Counted from the first letter of the stretch, positions 51,732 through 60,638 are shown. The stretch is DNA of 64,000 nucleotides from Treponema primitia ZAS-1 (GCF_000297095.1 NZ_AEEA01000170.1:1-64000), one strand, 5' to 3'. The notes: generated by a model from the sequence alone, not told the origin. Translations and numbers: made by a program.

Positions 51732-51759
51732 TTGCATGAGACTAGTTTTTGTGTATAAA
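51732..51759 (+). promoter_or_regulatory. Promoter predicting a leaderless amidohydrolase transcript
   Basis: TTGCAT (51732-51737), 16-nt spacer, TATAAA (51754-51759), then 6 nt to ATG 51766. Upstream to 51541 the AT-rich intergenic DNA carries the divergent livK leader. Confidence 0.5.
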
Positions 51760-51765
51760 TACATT

Positions 51766-53118
51766 ATGGGTAAACTACACGATCTGGGGATCGTCAATGC
51801 CATCATCGTATCCGCAAATTTCGGCTATGAGCCTTTTATCGGCTCCGTGGCGGTAAAGGATGGCCGTATCGCCGCTATCATACAGGAAAACCTTAACGTC
51901 ACTGATGGCGCGGGAAACTTCGTTGCAAAATGCGCCCAGTGGATAGATGGGGAGGGCAAGATCCTTATGCCCGGCCTTTTTAACGGCCACTGCCACGGGG
52001 ATATGACCCTGGGCAAAGGCTTAGGGGACGGCATGACCCTGGGGGAGCAGAACGAAGCCTTCAGCGATCATAACTGGTTCCAAAAATTTATCACCGATGA
52101 GGACCGCTATTACTCACGGCAGCTCACTTACTGTGAAGCTCTCCTTTCGGGGACAACTTTTCTCTGCGAGAATATGTATTGGAGCTTGGGCAAGTTTTCT
52201 GCAAAGGCCATGATCGAAACCGGCATCCGGGGCGCCCTGGTGGAGGATGTACGCCGGGATTTTATCAACCAGGATGATTTGGTTCCCACAGAGGATCTAC
52301 GGGTTTTTATGGAAGACTGCCGGCGACAGGGCTTAGTACCCATCGCGGGACTGCCGGCGGAGGAAGATTTTGAAACCCGGCGTCTCCTGGACATCCATAA
52401 AAAACTGGAAAGCTTAGGGCTGTTCCGGACCATGCACCTGGCTGAAACGGACTGGAGGATCGCCGCGGTGGAAACCAAGTATGGCCTCACCCCGATTGAT
52501 TATCTGCACCAAAATAAAATTCTCAACAAATACTTTATTGGATCCCACGTTGTCCATGCCTCGGATAAGGAGATCAATCAATTGAAGGAAGATGGAGTTG
52601 CGGTGGTCAACACCCCTCTTTGTGAGATGAAGATTGCCGATGGTATCGCCCCCATCCCCGAAATGGTCCGCCGGGGAATCACCGTATGCCTGGGGACCGA
52701 CGGGGCGATGTGGAACAATTCCAATGACATTTTCCGGGAGATGAAGGGGATGGCCCTGCTCCACTCGATCAACAGCGGCGCCAGAAGCCTCTCCCCACGG
52801 GACATCCTCAACATGGCTACTATAAACGGAGCTAAGGCCTTTGGGGTGGACGCCGATTTGGGAACCATTGAGCCGGGAAAATCGGCGGACATGATTCTGA
52901 TCGAAACTGCTGCGCCCCATATGCAGCCCCTGCGGCTTGGCAAACACGAAAACGTCCTGTCAAACATCGTGTACAGCGCCACCGGAGCGGATGTTACCGA
53001 TGTGTTTATCGGGGGCAAACGGATCGTAGAAAACCGGGTATTGAAAAGCGCTGATGTAAAAGCCATTGCCGCAAAAGTACGGCAGGCCTCGGAAAAAATC
53101 GCCAACGCCTTGAAATAG
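51766..53118 (+). CDS. Amidohydrolase of the MtaD/SsnA/TrzA (SAH or guanine deaminase-like) group
   Basis: 450 aa. Metal-dependent deaminase/hydrolase with the family ligands: His75 and His77 in FNGHCHGD, MHLAET (His), SHVVHASD (His) and CLGTDGAMWNN (Asp). C-terminal strands (FIGGKRIVENR) complete the composite domain. Likely deaminates a purine-like or S-adenosylhomocysteine-like ring; the substrate is not certain. An upstream in-frame start at 51736 lies inside the promoter. Divergent from livK; followed by Fe-alcohol dehydrogenase. Confidence 0.83.
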   Translation: MGKLHDLGIVNAIIVSANFGYEPFIGSVAVKDGRIAAIIQENLNVTDGAGNFVAKCAQWIDGEGKILMPGLFNGHCHGDMTLGKGLGDGMTLGEQNEAFSDHNWFQKFITDEDRYYSRQLTYCEALLSGTTFLCENMYWSLGKFSAKAMIETGIRGALVEDVRRDFINQDDLVPTEDLRVFMEDCRRQGLVPIAGLPAEEDFETRRLLDIHKKLESLGLFRTMHLAETDWRIAAVETKYGLTPIDYLHQNKILNKYFIGSHVVHASDKEINQLKEDGVAVVNTPLCEMKIADGIAPIPEMVRRGITVCLGTDGAMWNNSNDIFREMKGMALLHSINSGARSLSPRDILNMATINGAKAFGVDADLGTIEPGKSADMILIETAAPHMQPLRLGKHENVLSNIVYSATGADVTDVFIGGKRIVENRVLKSADVKAIAAKVRQASEKIANALK

Positions 53119-53160
53119 CCAAGGCGAACGCCCTGGACTAGGGACGGATTCTAATGGTAC

Positions 53161-53166
53161 TATGAT
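53161..53166 (+). promoter_or_regulatory. -10 box predicting a leaderless Fe-ADH transcript
   Basis: TATGAT lies 6 nt before ATG 53173; the -35 region is weak. The gene could also be read from the amidohydrolase promoter. Confidence 0.3.
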
Positions 53167-53172
53167 CCCGAA

Positions 53173-54285
53173 ATGAAAATTAATTTTTTTATGCCCACCA
53201 GGGTTATCATGGGAGATGATTGCATCTTCAATAATCGAGCCCTCCTCAAAGAGTTGGGGAAAAAGGCGTTGATTATAAGCGGAAAAAACTCCGCCAGGGC
53301 CAACGGTTCCCTAGCGGATATGCTACGCGCCCTGGAGGCTAACGGACAATCCTACTTTTTATATGACAAGGTGATGAGTAACCCCACGGTGGACTGTATC
53401 TATGAAGCCGCAGACGCCATAAAACGGGAGGGCTGCGATTTTGTGGCAGCCCTGGGGGGCGGTTCTCCCATGGACGCAGCAAAGGGCGCCGCCGTCCTCG
53501 CGCTGAATACGGTGGAGAAATCTTCCCTGTTCAGCACAAGCTTTACCATGGCCCTGCCCATTGTCGCGGTTCCCACCACCGCCGGCACCGGTTCGGAGGT
53601 AACGCCCACCGGTGTCTTCACCAATGATGCGGCCCGGACCAAAACCTCTGTAAATACACCCGCCATATTTCCCCGTTACGCCTTTCTGGACGCCAAGTAT
53701 ACGCTCGGCCTCAGCCGGACCATCACTATTAACACCGCCATTGACGCCATTACCCACGCGGCGGAGGGGATGCTTTCCGTAAAGGCATCTGCCCTAAGCG
53801 ATGCCCTGGCGAAGGAAAGTATTGCTGTCATCGCAGAATGTTTTGACTGTCTGATCGGGGATCAGAATATCAGCCCGGATATACGGGAAAAGCTGCTCTA
53901 CGGTTCCATGCTCGCCGGAATGGTTATCGCCCATACGGGAACAACTGCGGTTCACCCCATGGGTTATACCCTTACCTATAATCACAACATTGATCACGGC
54001 AGGGCCAATGGCCTGATTTTCGCAGAATATCTGAAGGTAATAGAAGAAAAAGAAAAAACCAGTAATACTACGCGTATTCCGGAAATTGTATCTGCCCTGG
54101 GTATGAAGTCCCTGGATGAATTTGCCGGGGTTCTCGACAGTCTGCTGGGTAAGAAGGAACATTTTGAAACCGCCGAACTGGAACGCTGCGCTGAACAGGC
54201 TTCCAAAGCAAAAAATATCGCCAACTGCATATTCATTCTTGAAAAAGAAGATTTGTTGGGGATATTCAAAAAATCTATAGGATAA
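53173..54285 (+). CDS. Iron-containing alcohol dehydrogenase
   Basis: 370 aa group III dehydrogenase. NAD-binding ALGGGSPMDAAKG, then AVPTTAGTGSEVTPTGV, and metal-binding His/Asp in DAITHAAEG and AHTGTTAVHPMGYTL plus NIDHGRANG. It interconverts an alcohol or aldehyde (ethanol, 1,2-propanediol or butanol types); substrate unknown. 54 nt after the amidohydrolase and 11 nt before thrC, so the three may be co-transcribed. Confidence 0.9.
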   Translation: MKINFFMPTRVIMGDDCIFNNRALLKELGKKALIISGKNSARANGSLADMLRALEANGQSYFLYDKVMSNPTVDCIYEAADAIKREGCDFVAALGGGSPMDAAKGAAVLALNTVEKSSLFSTSFTMALPIVAVPTTAGTGSEVTPTGVFTNDAARTKTSVNTPAIFPRYAFLDAKYTLGLSRTITINTAIDAITHAAEGMLSVKASALSDALAKESIAVIAECFDCLIGDQNISPDIREKLLYGSMLAGMVIAHTGTTAVHPMGYTLTYNHNIDHGRANGLIFAEYLKVIEEKEKTSNTTRIPEIVSALGMKSLDEFAGVLDSLLGKKEHFETAELERCAEQASKAKNIANCIFILEKEDLLGIFKKSIG

Positions 54286-54296
54286 GACAGGGTTTT

Positions 54297-55667
54297 ATGC
54301 ATTATTACAGTACCAGAAGCCGGTCGAACCCGGTCAGTTTTTCTGTGGCCGCCCTCACCGGCCTTGCCCCGGACGGTGGGCTCTTCATACCTGAAGAGAT
54401 CCCTTCCTATCCGGGAAAAATAAAGAATTCCCTGGGGACCATGGATTTTTTCGATATCGCCTTTGAAACTATCCGCCCCTATGTCCACCCGGAACTGCCA
54501 GACTCCGTTTTAGAGGATCTGGTCCACTCGGCCTATCCCTTTGCGGCGCCCCTGGTGAGCGTGGGGGATAGGCTGGTGTTGGAACTTTTCCATGGCCCCA
54601 CCGCCGCTTTTAAGGATTTCGGCGCCCGGTTTATGGCCCGGGCCTTTTCCTACCTCCGCCGCGGTGAGAACAAACCCCTGCGGATACTGGTGGCCACCTC
54701 CGGAGATACCGGCGGTGCGGTTGCCGACGGCTTCTACGGAGTGGAGGGCATTTCCGTAACGGTGCTCTACCCCAAAGGCCGGGTAACGCCGCTGCAGGAA
54801 AAACAGATCTCCGGTCTCGGCGGGAATATCGATGCACTTGCAGTGGAGGGCAGCTTTGACGACTGTCAGGCCTTGGTAAAAGCCGCCTTTGGCGATGAAG
54901 GCCTGCGGAAACGGCTGGTCCTTTCTTCCGCCAACTCCATCAACGCAGCCCGGCTCATCCCCCAGGCAATCTACTACAGCGCCGCCGCAGGCAAAGCCTT
55001 TGCCGGCAAAATCGACAGCGATGGTGAGGCCACCCCCCGGGCGCCGGACGGCCAAGGGGCTTCCAAAACCGTTACGACCTACGGTGTTAAAGCCGGAATC
55101 CCCATCACCTTTTGTGTGCCCAGCGGCAACTTCGGTAACCTTACTGCGGGGCTCTACGCGCTAAAGATGGGCGCCCCCATCCGGGGTTTCATAGCCGCCA
55201 CTAATATCAACAAAACGGTGCCGGATTATCTGGAAAGCGGAGAGTACCATGCCCGCTTATCCCAGGCAACCATTTCCAACGCCATGGATGTGGGCGCCCC
55301 CAGTAACTTTGAACGCATGGCCGCCCAATGGACCCTTGAGCAGCTGCGGAACATGATCCGCGGCGTTCATGTATCCGATGAGGATACCCGGAAAACCATA
55401 GCTGCAGTCCACGACAGTTCTGCTTATTTCCTCGATCCCCACGGCGCCGTGGGCTGGCGGGCAGTGGATATACTAGCCGCCGGAAGCGCTCCGGTCGAAG
55501 GCCCCTTAGCGGTATTGGCAACCGCCCATCCGGCAAAGTTTGCGGAAACCGTGGAACCCCTGGTCGGCCCCGTCCCGGCTCCGGCGGCTATAAAAAACGC
55601 CCTGGGCCGCAGCTGCACATACAGGACTATCCCGGTGGAACTTTCCGCCCTGGCCGATACCCTATAA
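54297..55667 (+). CDS. thrC: Threonine synthase
   Basis: 456 aa. PLP enzyme converting O-phosphohomoserine to threonine. PLP Lys106 in FHGPTAAFKDFGARF; ATSGDTGGAVADG and CVPSGNFGNLTAG bind the cofactor phosphate. The N-terminal MHYYSTRS start is standard. A short charged insertion (SDGEATPRAPDGQGAS, about 245-260) is unusual and looks like a surface loop. CAGGG precedes ATG 54297. No hom or thrB gene lies nearby. Confidence 0.94.
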   Translation: MHYYSTRSRSNPVSFSVAALTGLAPDGGLFIPEEIPSYPGKIKNSLGTMDFFDIAFETIRPYVHPELPDSVLEDLVHSAYPFAAPLVSVGDRLVLELFHGPTAAFKDFGARFMARAFSYLRRGENKPLRILVATSGDTGGAVADGFYGVEGISVTVLYPKGRVTPLQEKQISGLGGNIDALAVEGSFDDCQALVKAAFGDEGLRKRLVLSSANSINAARLIPQAIYYSAAAGKAFAGKIDSDGEATPRAPDGQGASKTVTTYGVKAGIPITFCVPSGNFGNLTAGLYALKMGAPIRGFIAATNINKTVPDYLESGEYHARLSQATISNAMDVGAPSNFERMAAQWTLEQLRNMIRGVHVSDEDTRKTIAAVHDSSAYFLDPHGAVGWRAVDILAAGSAPVEGPLAVLATAHPAKFAETVEPLVGPVPAPAAIKNALGRSCTYRTIPVELSALADTL

Positions 55668-55684
55668 TAATAGTAAGGAGTAAT

Positions 55685-55733
55685 GCGAAACGAGAAGTTT
55701 CGCTTCAATTAATCTGTGCGGTAGCCACCGCAC
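55685..55733. repeat. Two short perfect hairpins between thrC and ychJ
   Basis: GCGAAAC/GTTTCGC (55685-55703, 5-nt loop) and GTGCGGT/ACCGCAC (55716-55733, 4-nt loop). Neither has a strong T-run. The first lies inside a 9-codon ORF (55683-55712) preceded by AAGGAG. Confidence 0.5.
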
Positions 55734-55751
55734 TAAATAGGAGTTATATCT

Positions 55752-56237
55752 ATGAAATCTTGCCCCTGCGGTTCTGGCCGTACCTACGCTGAATGCTGCG
55801 AACCCTACATCACCGGGATCCAAAAGCCCCCCACTGCGGAAGCGTTGATGCGGAGCCGTTACACTGCCTATGCGGAACACGCTATTGATTACATTGTGGA
55901 TACCTGTGTCCAGGAAGGCAAGGATAAAATCGATGTAAAGGAAACTCGGGCCTGGAGTGAAGGCTCCCGGTGGCTCGGGCTAAAGGTACTTTCGGTTACC
56001 AAGGGCGGAAGCGCCGACACCACAGGAACCGTGGAGTTTGAAGCCTCCTATGAACGGGACGGTCTGCGGGATATCCACCACGAGGAGGCCAAGTTTAAAA
56101 AAATTGACAGCCAGTGGTTCTACGACGAGGGGGATATAGTCCCAAAGACCATAGTCCGGGCTGCCCCCAAGGTGGGGCGCAACGAACCCTGCCCCTGCGG
56201 GAGCGGGAAGAAGTATAAACACTGCTGCGGTAAATAA
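55752..56237 (+). CDS. YchJ-family SEC-C motif protein
   Basis: 161 aa (UPF0225/YchJ). Two zinc-binding SEC-C motifs frame a small NTF2-like core: CPCGSGRTYAECC at residues 4-16 and PCPCGSGKKYKHCCGK at the C terminus. SEC-C motifs bind zinc and often contact ribosomes or SecB-like partners; the function of YchJ is not established. AGGAG lies 8 nt before ATG 55752. Confidence 0.9.
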   Translation: MKSCPCGSGRTYAECCEPYITGIQKPPTAEALMRSRYTAYAEHAIDYIVDTCVQEGKDKIDVKETRAWSEGSRWLGLKVLSVTKGGSADTTGTVEFEASYERDGLRDIHHEEAKFKKIDSQWFYDEGDIVPKTIVRAAPKVGRNEPCPCGSGKKYKHCCGK

Positions 56238-56238
56238 A

Positions 56239-56269
56239 AAGCGGCGATGCGCATCGCACACCGCCGCTT
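56239..56269 (-). terminator. Terminator after the split transketolase operon
   Basis: An 8-bp stem AAGCGGCG (56239-56246)/CGCCGCTT (56262-56269), with the palindrome GATGCGCATC near its base. On the minus strand it is followed by a T-rich run, so it terminates the transketolase genes and may serve ychJ from the other side. Confidence 0.65.
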
Positions 56270-56293
56270 GAAATTTCGTCTGTTTCCAAAAAG

Positions 56294-57244
56294 CTACTTA
56301 AGCAGTTCCTTCGCCTTAGCGGCCAGCGACCCGGAGTCCAACCCGAAGCGCTTGGTCAGGTAGTCCTGGGAACCAACTTCCCCAAACTCGTCCCGGATGC
56401 CGATCCGGGCAAACTTGCCCCGGAAACCGTCTTCCGCAAGGATCTCCGCCACAGCACTGCCAAGACCGTTGTTAATCTGGTGGTTTTCGGCGCTGATTAC
56501 CGCCTTTACCTTACCGGCTTCCGATAGTATCGCTTCCCGGTCTATGGGCTTAAGGGTAAGCACGTCCAGAACCCCGGCGTCGATCCCTTCAGCAGCCAGG
56601 CTTTCCCGGGCTTTAAGGGATTCGTTCACCATGAGGCTCCCCAGGGCTACGAAAAGGACATCCTTACCCGGTTTAATAAGCTTGGCTTTCCCGAACTGGA
56701 ACTTATCATTTTCCGTATACAGTACCGGAACCGGTTTGCGGGGGAACCGGAAGTACACACAGCCGTAGGTTTCCACCGCTTCCCTGACAAAGGCAGCGCC
56801 GCTCCAGGCGTCGGAGGGTTCTACAATGGTTAAGCCCGGTATGGCCCGCATCAGGGCAAGATCCTCAAAGGGCATGTGGGTACCGCCGTTTGCAGCCGCG
56901 GTAACCCCGGGATCGGTACCAACCAACTTAACGTTCAGCTTGGCATAATTGGCGGAAATGAAAAACTGATCGTAAACCCGCCGGGAAGCGAAGCAGCCAA
57001 AGGTGGCGGCGAAGGGAATCTTCCCCACCGAGGAAAGCCCTGCGGCAATTCCTACCATATTAGCTTCGGCGATACCCACGTTATAAAACCGGTCCGGGTA
57101 GGCCTTTTTGAAAACTCCGGTGTTGGTACAGCTCATAAGGTCCGCTTCCAAAACCACGATATTGCTATTTTTTGCCGCCAATTCAGTCAAAGTATCAACA
57201 TATGCGGCGCGTATTTCTGCAACTGCAGTTGCTTTTGTTTCCAC
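56294..57244 (-). CDS. Transketolase C-terminal subunit
   Basis: 316 aa: pyrimidine-binding and C-terminal domains of transketolase. EANMVGIAAGLSSVGKIPFA contains the catalytic Glu that activates thiamine diphosphate. Start GTG 57244 with AAGGAG 6-7 nt upstream, directly after the N-terminal subunit gene (3-nt gap). The two chains make one enzyme that shifts C2 units between sugar phosphates. Separate subunits are common in anaerobes. Confidence 0.92.
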   Translation of the reverse strand: METKATAVAEIRAAYVDTLTELAAKNSNIVVLEADLMSCTNTGVFKKAYPDRFYNVGIAEANMVGIAAGLSSVGKIPFAATFGCFASRRVYDQFFISANYAKLNVKLVGTDPGVTAAANGGTHMPFEDLALMRAIPGLTIVEPSDAWSGAAFVREAVETYGCVYFRFPRKPVPVLYTENDKFQFGKAKLIKPGKDVLFVALGSLMVNESLKARESLAAEGIDAGVLDVLTLKPIDREAILSEAGKVKAVISAENHQINNGLGSAVAEILAEDGFRGKFARIGIRDEFGEVGSQDYLTKRFGLDSGSLAAKAKELLK

Positions 57245-57247
57245 GTT

Positions 57248-58075
57248 TTACTCCTTTGCGTCCAGGGCAGCAATGGCTTCTTTAGCCTTAACAAGGTCGA
57301 AGGCCATGCTGTGATTCTTCTCGATTCCTTCGGCGAAGTTACAACCCTTGCCTTTGATGGTGTTCATGATGATCATCGAAGGCTTATCCTTCTGGGCTAG
57401 GGATTTTTCAATCGCCTCGTCCAGGGCCGCTATATCGTGGCCGTCCACCTCTTGGGTAAACCAGCCGAAGGAAGCCCATTTCGCCGTGAGATCCCCCAGA
57501 TCCACAATATCCTTGGTAAAGCCGTCAAGCTGCTGTTTATTGTAATCCGTAAAGGCGGTGATATTTGAAATATGTTGGGCTGCGCCGAAAAGAGCGCCTT
57601 CCCAGATCTGTCCTTCGTCGGACTCGCCATCGCCGATTATCGTATAAACCCGAGAGGGGCTCTTGTCGATACGAAGCCCCAAGGCTATACCCAGGGCGGC
57701 GGAAAAACCCTGGCCCAGGGAACCGGCGGTCATATCAATGCCGGGGGTCTGGTTCCGGTCGCAGTGGCTGGGAAGCCTGGTGCCCCCCTGGTTAAGGGTC
57801 TTAAGCCAATCCTTGGGGAAAAAGCCCTTCAGAGCCAGGGTAGCGTACACCACCGGTCCCGCGTGTCCCTTGGAAACCACCAGTTGATCCCGGTCCTTCA
57901 GCCGGGGCTGGGCAGGATCAACCTTCATGCGGTGAAAATACAGAAGGGCAAGCACATCCGCGATGGACATGGCGCCCCCGATATGGCCGGATCCAAAGGT
58001 ACCAATTTCTTCGATGGTAAGCTTACGGATCTCCTTGGCCTGACCTTTTAAATAAGCCAATTTTTCTTTATCCAT
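57248..58075 (-). CDS. Transketolase N-terminal subunit
   Basis: 275 aa: thiamine-pyrophosphate-binding domain. The GDG...N motif reads GDGESDEGQIWEGALFGAAQ ending in TDYN; SKGHAGPVVYATLAL and DMTAGSLGQGFSAALG are also typical. AGGAG before ATG 58075. It is divergent from the uroporphyrinogen-decarboxylase-like gene, and LacI-type operators lie in the shared intergenic region, so it may belong to the same sugar regulon. Confidence 0.93.
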   Translation of the reverse strand: MDKEKLAYLKGQAKEIRKLTIEEIGTFGSGHIGGAMSIADVLALLYFHRMKVDPAQPRLKDRDQLVVSKGHAGPVVYATLALKGFFPKDWLKTLNQGGTRLPSHCDRNQTPGIDMTAGSLGQGFSAALGIALGLRIDKSPSRVYTIIGDGESDEGQIWEGALFGAAQHISNITAFTDYNKQQLDGFTKDIVDLGDLTAKWASFGWFTQEVDGHDIAALDEAIEKSLAQKDKPSMIIMNTIKGKGCNFAEGIEKNHSMAFDLVKAKEAIAALDAKE

Positions 58076-58162
58076 ATATCAGACTCCTATTTAGGTATAA
58101 TCTATCATAACAGAAAACACATGCATACAGGCGGAAAAGCCTGCATTCTTCAATGCGCCATG

Positions 58163-58178
58163 TGATAACGTTTGCATA
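58163..58178. promoter_or_regulatory. LacI-type operator, copy 1
   Basis: TGATAACGTTTGCATA, a CG-centred LacI/GalR-family operator. It is identical to the reverse complement of copy 3 at 60747 and lies 104 bp, about ten helical turns, from copy 2. Confidence 0.7.
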
Positions 58179-58235
58179 TTCTATATAAATCAATATTTTG
58201 TCAATGTCAACCGGTTATTTCGGCTACATTTTTGC

Positions 58236-58264
58236 TTGACAGGCAAAAAAACAGTTGATATAGT
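58236..58264 (+). promoter_or_regulatory. Promoter of the UroD-like gene
   Basis: Near-consensus TTGACA (58236-58241), 17-nt spacer, TATAGT (58259-58264). The LacI-type operator at 58267 covers the expected start site, so repression by LacI is likely. Confidence 0.75.
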
Positions 58265-58266
58265 TA

Positions 58267-58282
58267 TGATAACGATTGCATA
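58267..58282. promoter_or_regulatory. LacI-type operator, copy 2
   Basis: TGATAACGATTGCATA, one base different from copies 1 and 3, directly downstream of the -10 box. Confidence 0.72.
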
Positions 58283-58318
58283 TTAGTTAACATCAAGTTG
58301 AGATAATAAGGAGAACCT

Positions 58319-59575
58319 ATGACTTCCAGAGAACGCGTAAAGGCGGCATTTGCCCACAAAGAAGCGGACCAAGTCCCAGTAGATTTCGGTAACTTTTGTT
58401 GCTCGAATATTAACGCCATCACCATGAAACGGTTACGTGAATACTATGGCCTAGCGGACAAACCTATTAAAATAAAGGATATGTCCACCATGGTTGGGAT
58501 CATGGAACCGGATCTCATGGATATCATGGGCTGCGATGTACAGGAACTGGACCCCTATGGCGATACCTTCGGAAATATAAACCAGGATTGGCGGGAATGG
58601 ACCTATCTGGGCGAAAAGGTACTGATTCCCGGAGGCTGCGCCTTAAAGGATGATGACAAGGGCGGTACCTACATTTATCCCTTTGGAGATACCAGCGTGG
58701 AACCCTCCGGGTATATCCCGGCAGGCGGGTTCTATTTTGATAACCTGCAGCGTTCCCCGCCTTTCGACGAGGACAATGCTAACCCCTTAGACCAGGTGGA
58801 GGATTTTCCCGTGGTATCCGATGAAATGTTGGAATTCCATAAAAAACGAATAGCTGTTTACCGTAAGGACAGCAGGGCAATTCAGGTAAGCCCCGGCTAT
58901 TTTGGCTTTGGAGATGCCAACAATATTCCGGGACCAAATGTTAAACATCCAAAGGGCATACGGGATATTACCGAATGGTACACCGCGCCCCTCCTCTACC
59001 CCGATTATGTAAATGAGGTATTTGAAATCGAAACCGAACGGGCAATTGAGAGTTTTAAAAAATACTATGCCGTTTTTGGCAATGATCTGGATGTCGTCTA
59101 TATCTGCGGTACAGATTTTGGCAGCCAACGGGGACCTCTCATTAATCCCGAAACCTTTAAAACCATGTATGTACCCCACTATAAAAAAGTTACCGACTGG
59201 ATACACAGCAATACCGAATGGAAGGTCATCAAACATTGTTGCGGCGGTATTTTCCCCATCATCCCCTATATGATAGAAGCGGGTATTGATGCGCTTAACC
59301 CGGTTCAATGTTCAGCGGAAGGAATGGATCCCCAAAGGCTAAAGGATACCTATGGCAAGGACATGGTCTTCTGGGGCGGCGGTGTAAATACTCAAAAGAC
59401 CCTGCCCTTTGGAACCCCGGAGGATGTGCGCAAGGAAGTGCTGGAGCGGCTGAAGATATTTTCCAAGGGCGGCGGCTATGTTTTTAATACCATTCATAAT
59501 ATTCAGGCAAATACGCCTATCCCCAATATTGTTGCCATGGTGGAGGCGGTTAAGGAATTTAACGGGGGAAAATAA
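58319..59575 (+). CDS. Uroporphyrinogen decarboxylase-family protein (UroD/MtaA-like)
   Basis: 418 aa TIM-barrel protein of the URO-D superfamily (PF01208). The fold is recognisable (start MTSRERVKAAFAHKEADQVP; end NIQANTPIPNIVAMVEAVKE) and VIKHCCGGIFPIIPYMIEAG has the His/Cys pair found at the metal or cobalamin-linked site of the MtaA/CmuA branch. It is longer than HemE and not next to haem genes. In this context it more likely takes part in polyol or methylated-compound catabolism; the reaction is unknown. AAGGAG before ATG 58319; LacI operator at its promoter. Confidence 0.82.
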   Translation: MTSRERVKAAFAHKEADQVPVDFGNFCCSNINAITMKRLREYYGLADKPIKIKDMSTMVGIMEPDLMDIMGCDVQELDPYGDTFGNINQDWREWTYLGEKVLIPGGCALKDDDKGGTYIYPFGDTSVEPSGYIPAGGFYFDNLQRSPPFDEDNANPLDQVEDFPVVSDEMLEFHKKRIAVYRKDSRAIQVSPGYFGFGDANNIPGPNVKHPKGIRDITEWYTAPLLYPDYVNEVFEIETERAIESFKKYYAVFGNDLDVVYICGTDFGSQRGPLINPETFKTMYVPHYKKVTDWIHSNTEWKVIKHCCGGIFPIIPYMIEAGIDALNPVQCSAEGMDPQRLKDTYGKDMVFWGGGVNTQKTLPFGTPEDVRKEVLERLKIFSKGGGYVFNTIHNIQANTPIPNIVAMVEAVKEFNGGK

Positions 59576-59581
59576 TGAAGC

Positions 59582-59603
59582 TCCGCAGAGCAAGCTCTGC
59601 GGA
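59582..59603. terminator. Perfect hairpin between convergent UroD-like and oxidoreductase genes
   Basis: Ten-bp arms TCCGCAGAGC (59582-59591) and GCTCTGCGGA (59594-59603) with a 2-nt loop. It lies between two converging genes and may stop both, though it lacks a T-run. Confidence 0.45.
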
Positions 59604-59624
59604 CCCCAGGAGCCTGTTTATTCG

Positions 59625-60638
59625 TCAAAACTTAAGCAGCTCCCCGCTCTCAAAAGCCGCCTTACAGGTATAGGCAATTTCTGAAACCTTGGTTCCATCA
59701 TACACCGTCACTGTGGGCTTGCGTTTTTCAACAATACAATTGACAAATTCCTGCACCTCATTAACATAGGCGGTGGCAAAGCGCTCCAGGAAATTCTCAC
59801 TGCACTCCCGCCTGACTCCGTGACTATCGAGGACTTCCACCAGATTTTTCTGGGGTATTGAAGCGATCCGGAGGATTCCCTTGGTTCCGATTATCTCGGT
59901 TTCCACGTTATAACCGTGGGGGGCGGTACGGCCTGCAAAAAGGAATACCATACAATCGTTTTTGAATTTCATCAGGCAGGATACATTGTCCCCGTCTTTG
60001 TAAGCGGCAAATTCCGGATGGGCATAACAGCCGCCGATTGCATACACCGTCTCCGGTTCTGAGCCGGTGAACCACCTTGCCAGATCGATATCATGGACCG
60101 ACATGTCGAGGAACTCACCCCCCGAATGGGGTGCAAAGGCGATGGAACCCTGGATAAATTTTTCCGGATCCTGGCTGTAGGAACGGAACAGCACGGGCTT
60201 ACCGATTTCCCCGGCAACAACCTTGTCATGGGCGTATTTATAGGACTCGTCGAAGCGGCGCATAAAGCCCAGCATAAATACCAAATCGGGGTGGGCTTCT
60301 ACCGCCTTCTCCGCTTCCTTACATTCCGCCACGGTAACCCCAAGGGGTTTCTCCGAGAATACATGTTTCCCGGCTTTCATGGCCGCCGCTATTTGCCCGG
60401 TATGCAGAGCGGAAGGAGAAACCACCACTATGGCGTCCACATCTTTACAGGCGACAAGATCATCAAAGGAAGTAAACTGGTGTTTAACCCCAAGCCGCCG
60501 AGCAGTCTCCTCCACTTTTGGTTTATCCACATCACAGATCGCGATAAGTTCAGCGTTCTGAATCCTTCCCGCGATATTCTCCGCGTGCTGCAAGCCCAAA
60601 CGTCCAAGTCCAACAGAACCAATACGGACCTTACCCAT
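59625..60638 (-). CDS. Gfo/Idh/MocA-family oxidoreductase, inositol 2-dehydrogenase-like
   Basis: 337 aa. Rossmann motif GSVGLGRLGLQHAENIAGR, EKPLGVT (substrate Lys), then the C-terminal alpha/beta domain with MSVHDIDLARWF typical of myo-inositol 2-dehydrogenase (IolG). It probably oxidises an inositol or similar cyclitol/sugar with NAD+. The AAGGAG for the ATG at 60638 lies within a possible upstream ATG at 60653, which decides the start. Its promoter (60765-60793) is overlapped by a LacI-type operator. Confidence 0.87.
   Translation of the reverse strand: MGKVRIGSVGLGRLGLQHAENIAGRIQNAELIAICDVDKPKVEETARRLGVKHQFTSFDDLVACKDVDAIVVVSPSALHTGQIAAAMKAGKHVFSEKPLGVTVAECKEAEKAVEAHPDLVFMLGFMRRFDESYKYAHDKVVAGEIGKPVLFRSYSQDPEKFIQGSIAFAPHSGGEFLDMSVHDIDLARWFTGSEPETVYAIGGCYAHPEFAAYKDGDNVSCLMKFKNDCMVFLFAGRTAPHGYNVETEIIGTKGILRIASIPQKNLVEVLDSHGVRRECSENFLERFATAYVNEVQEFVNCIVEKRKPTVTVYDGTKVSEIAYTCKAAFESGELLKF

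Noticed and set aside
58319..59575. hemE (haem biosynthesis uroporphyrinogen decarboxylase)
   Set aside because: It is longer than HemE, lacks haem-gene neighbours and carries the HCC site of the MtaA/CmuA-type branch; it sits in a sugar regulon.
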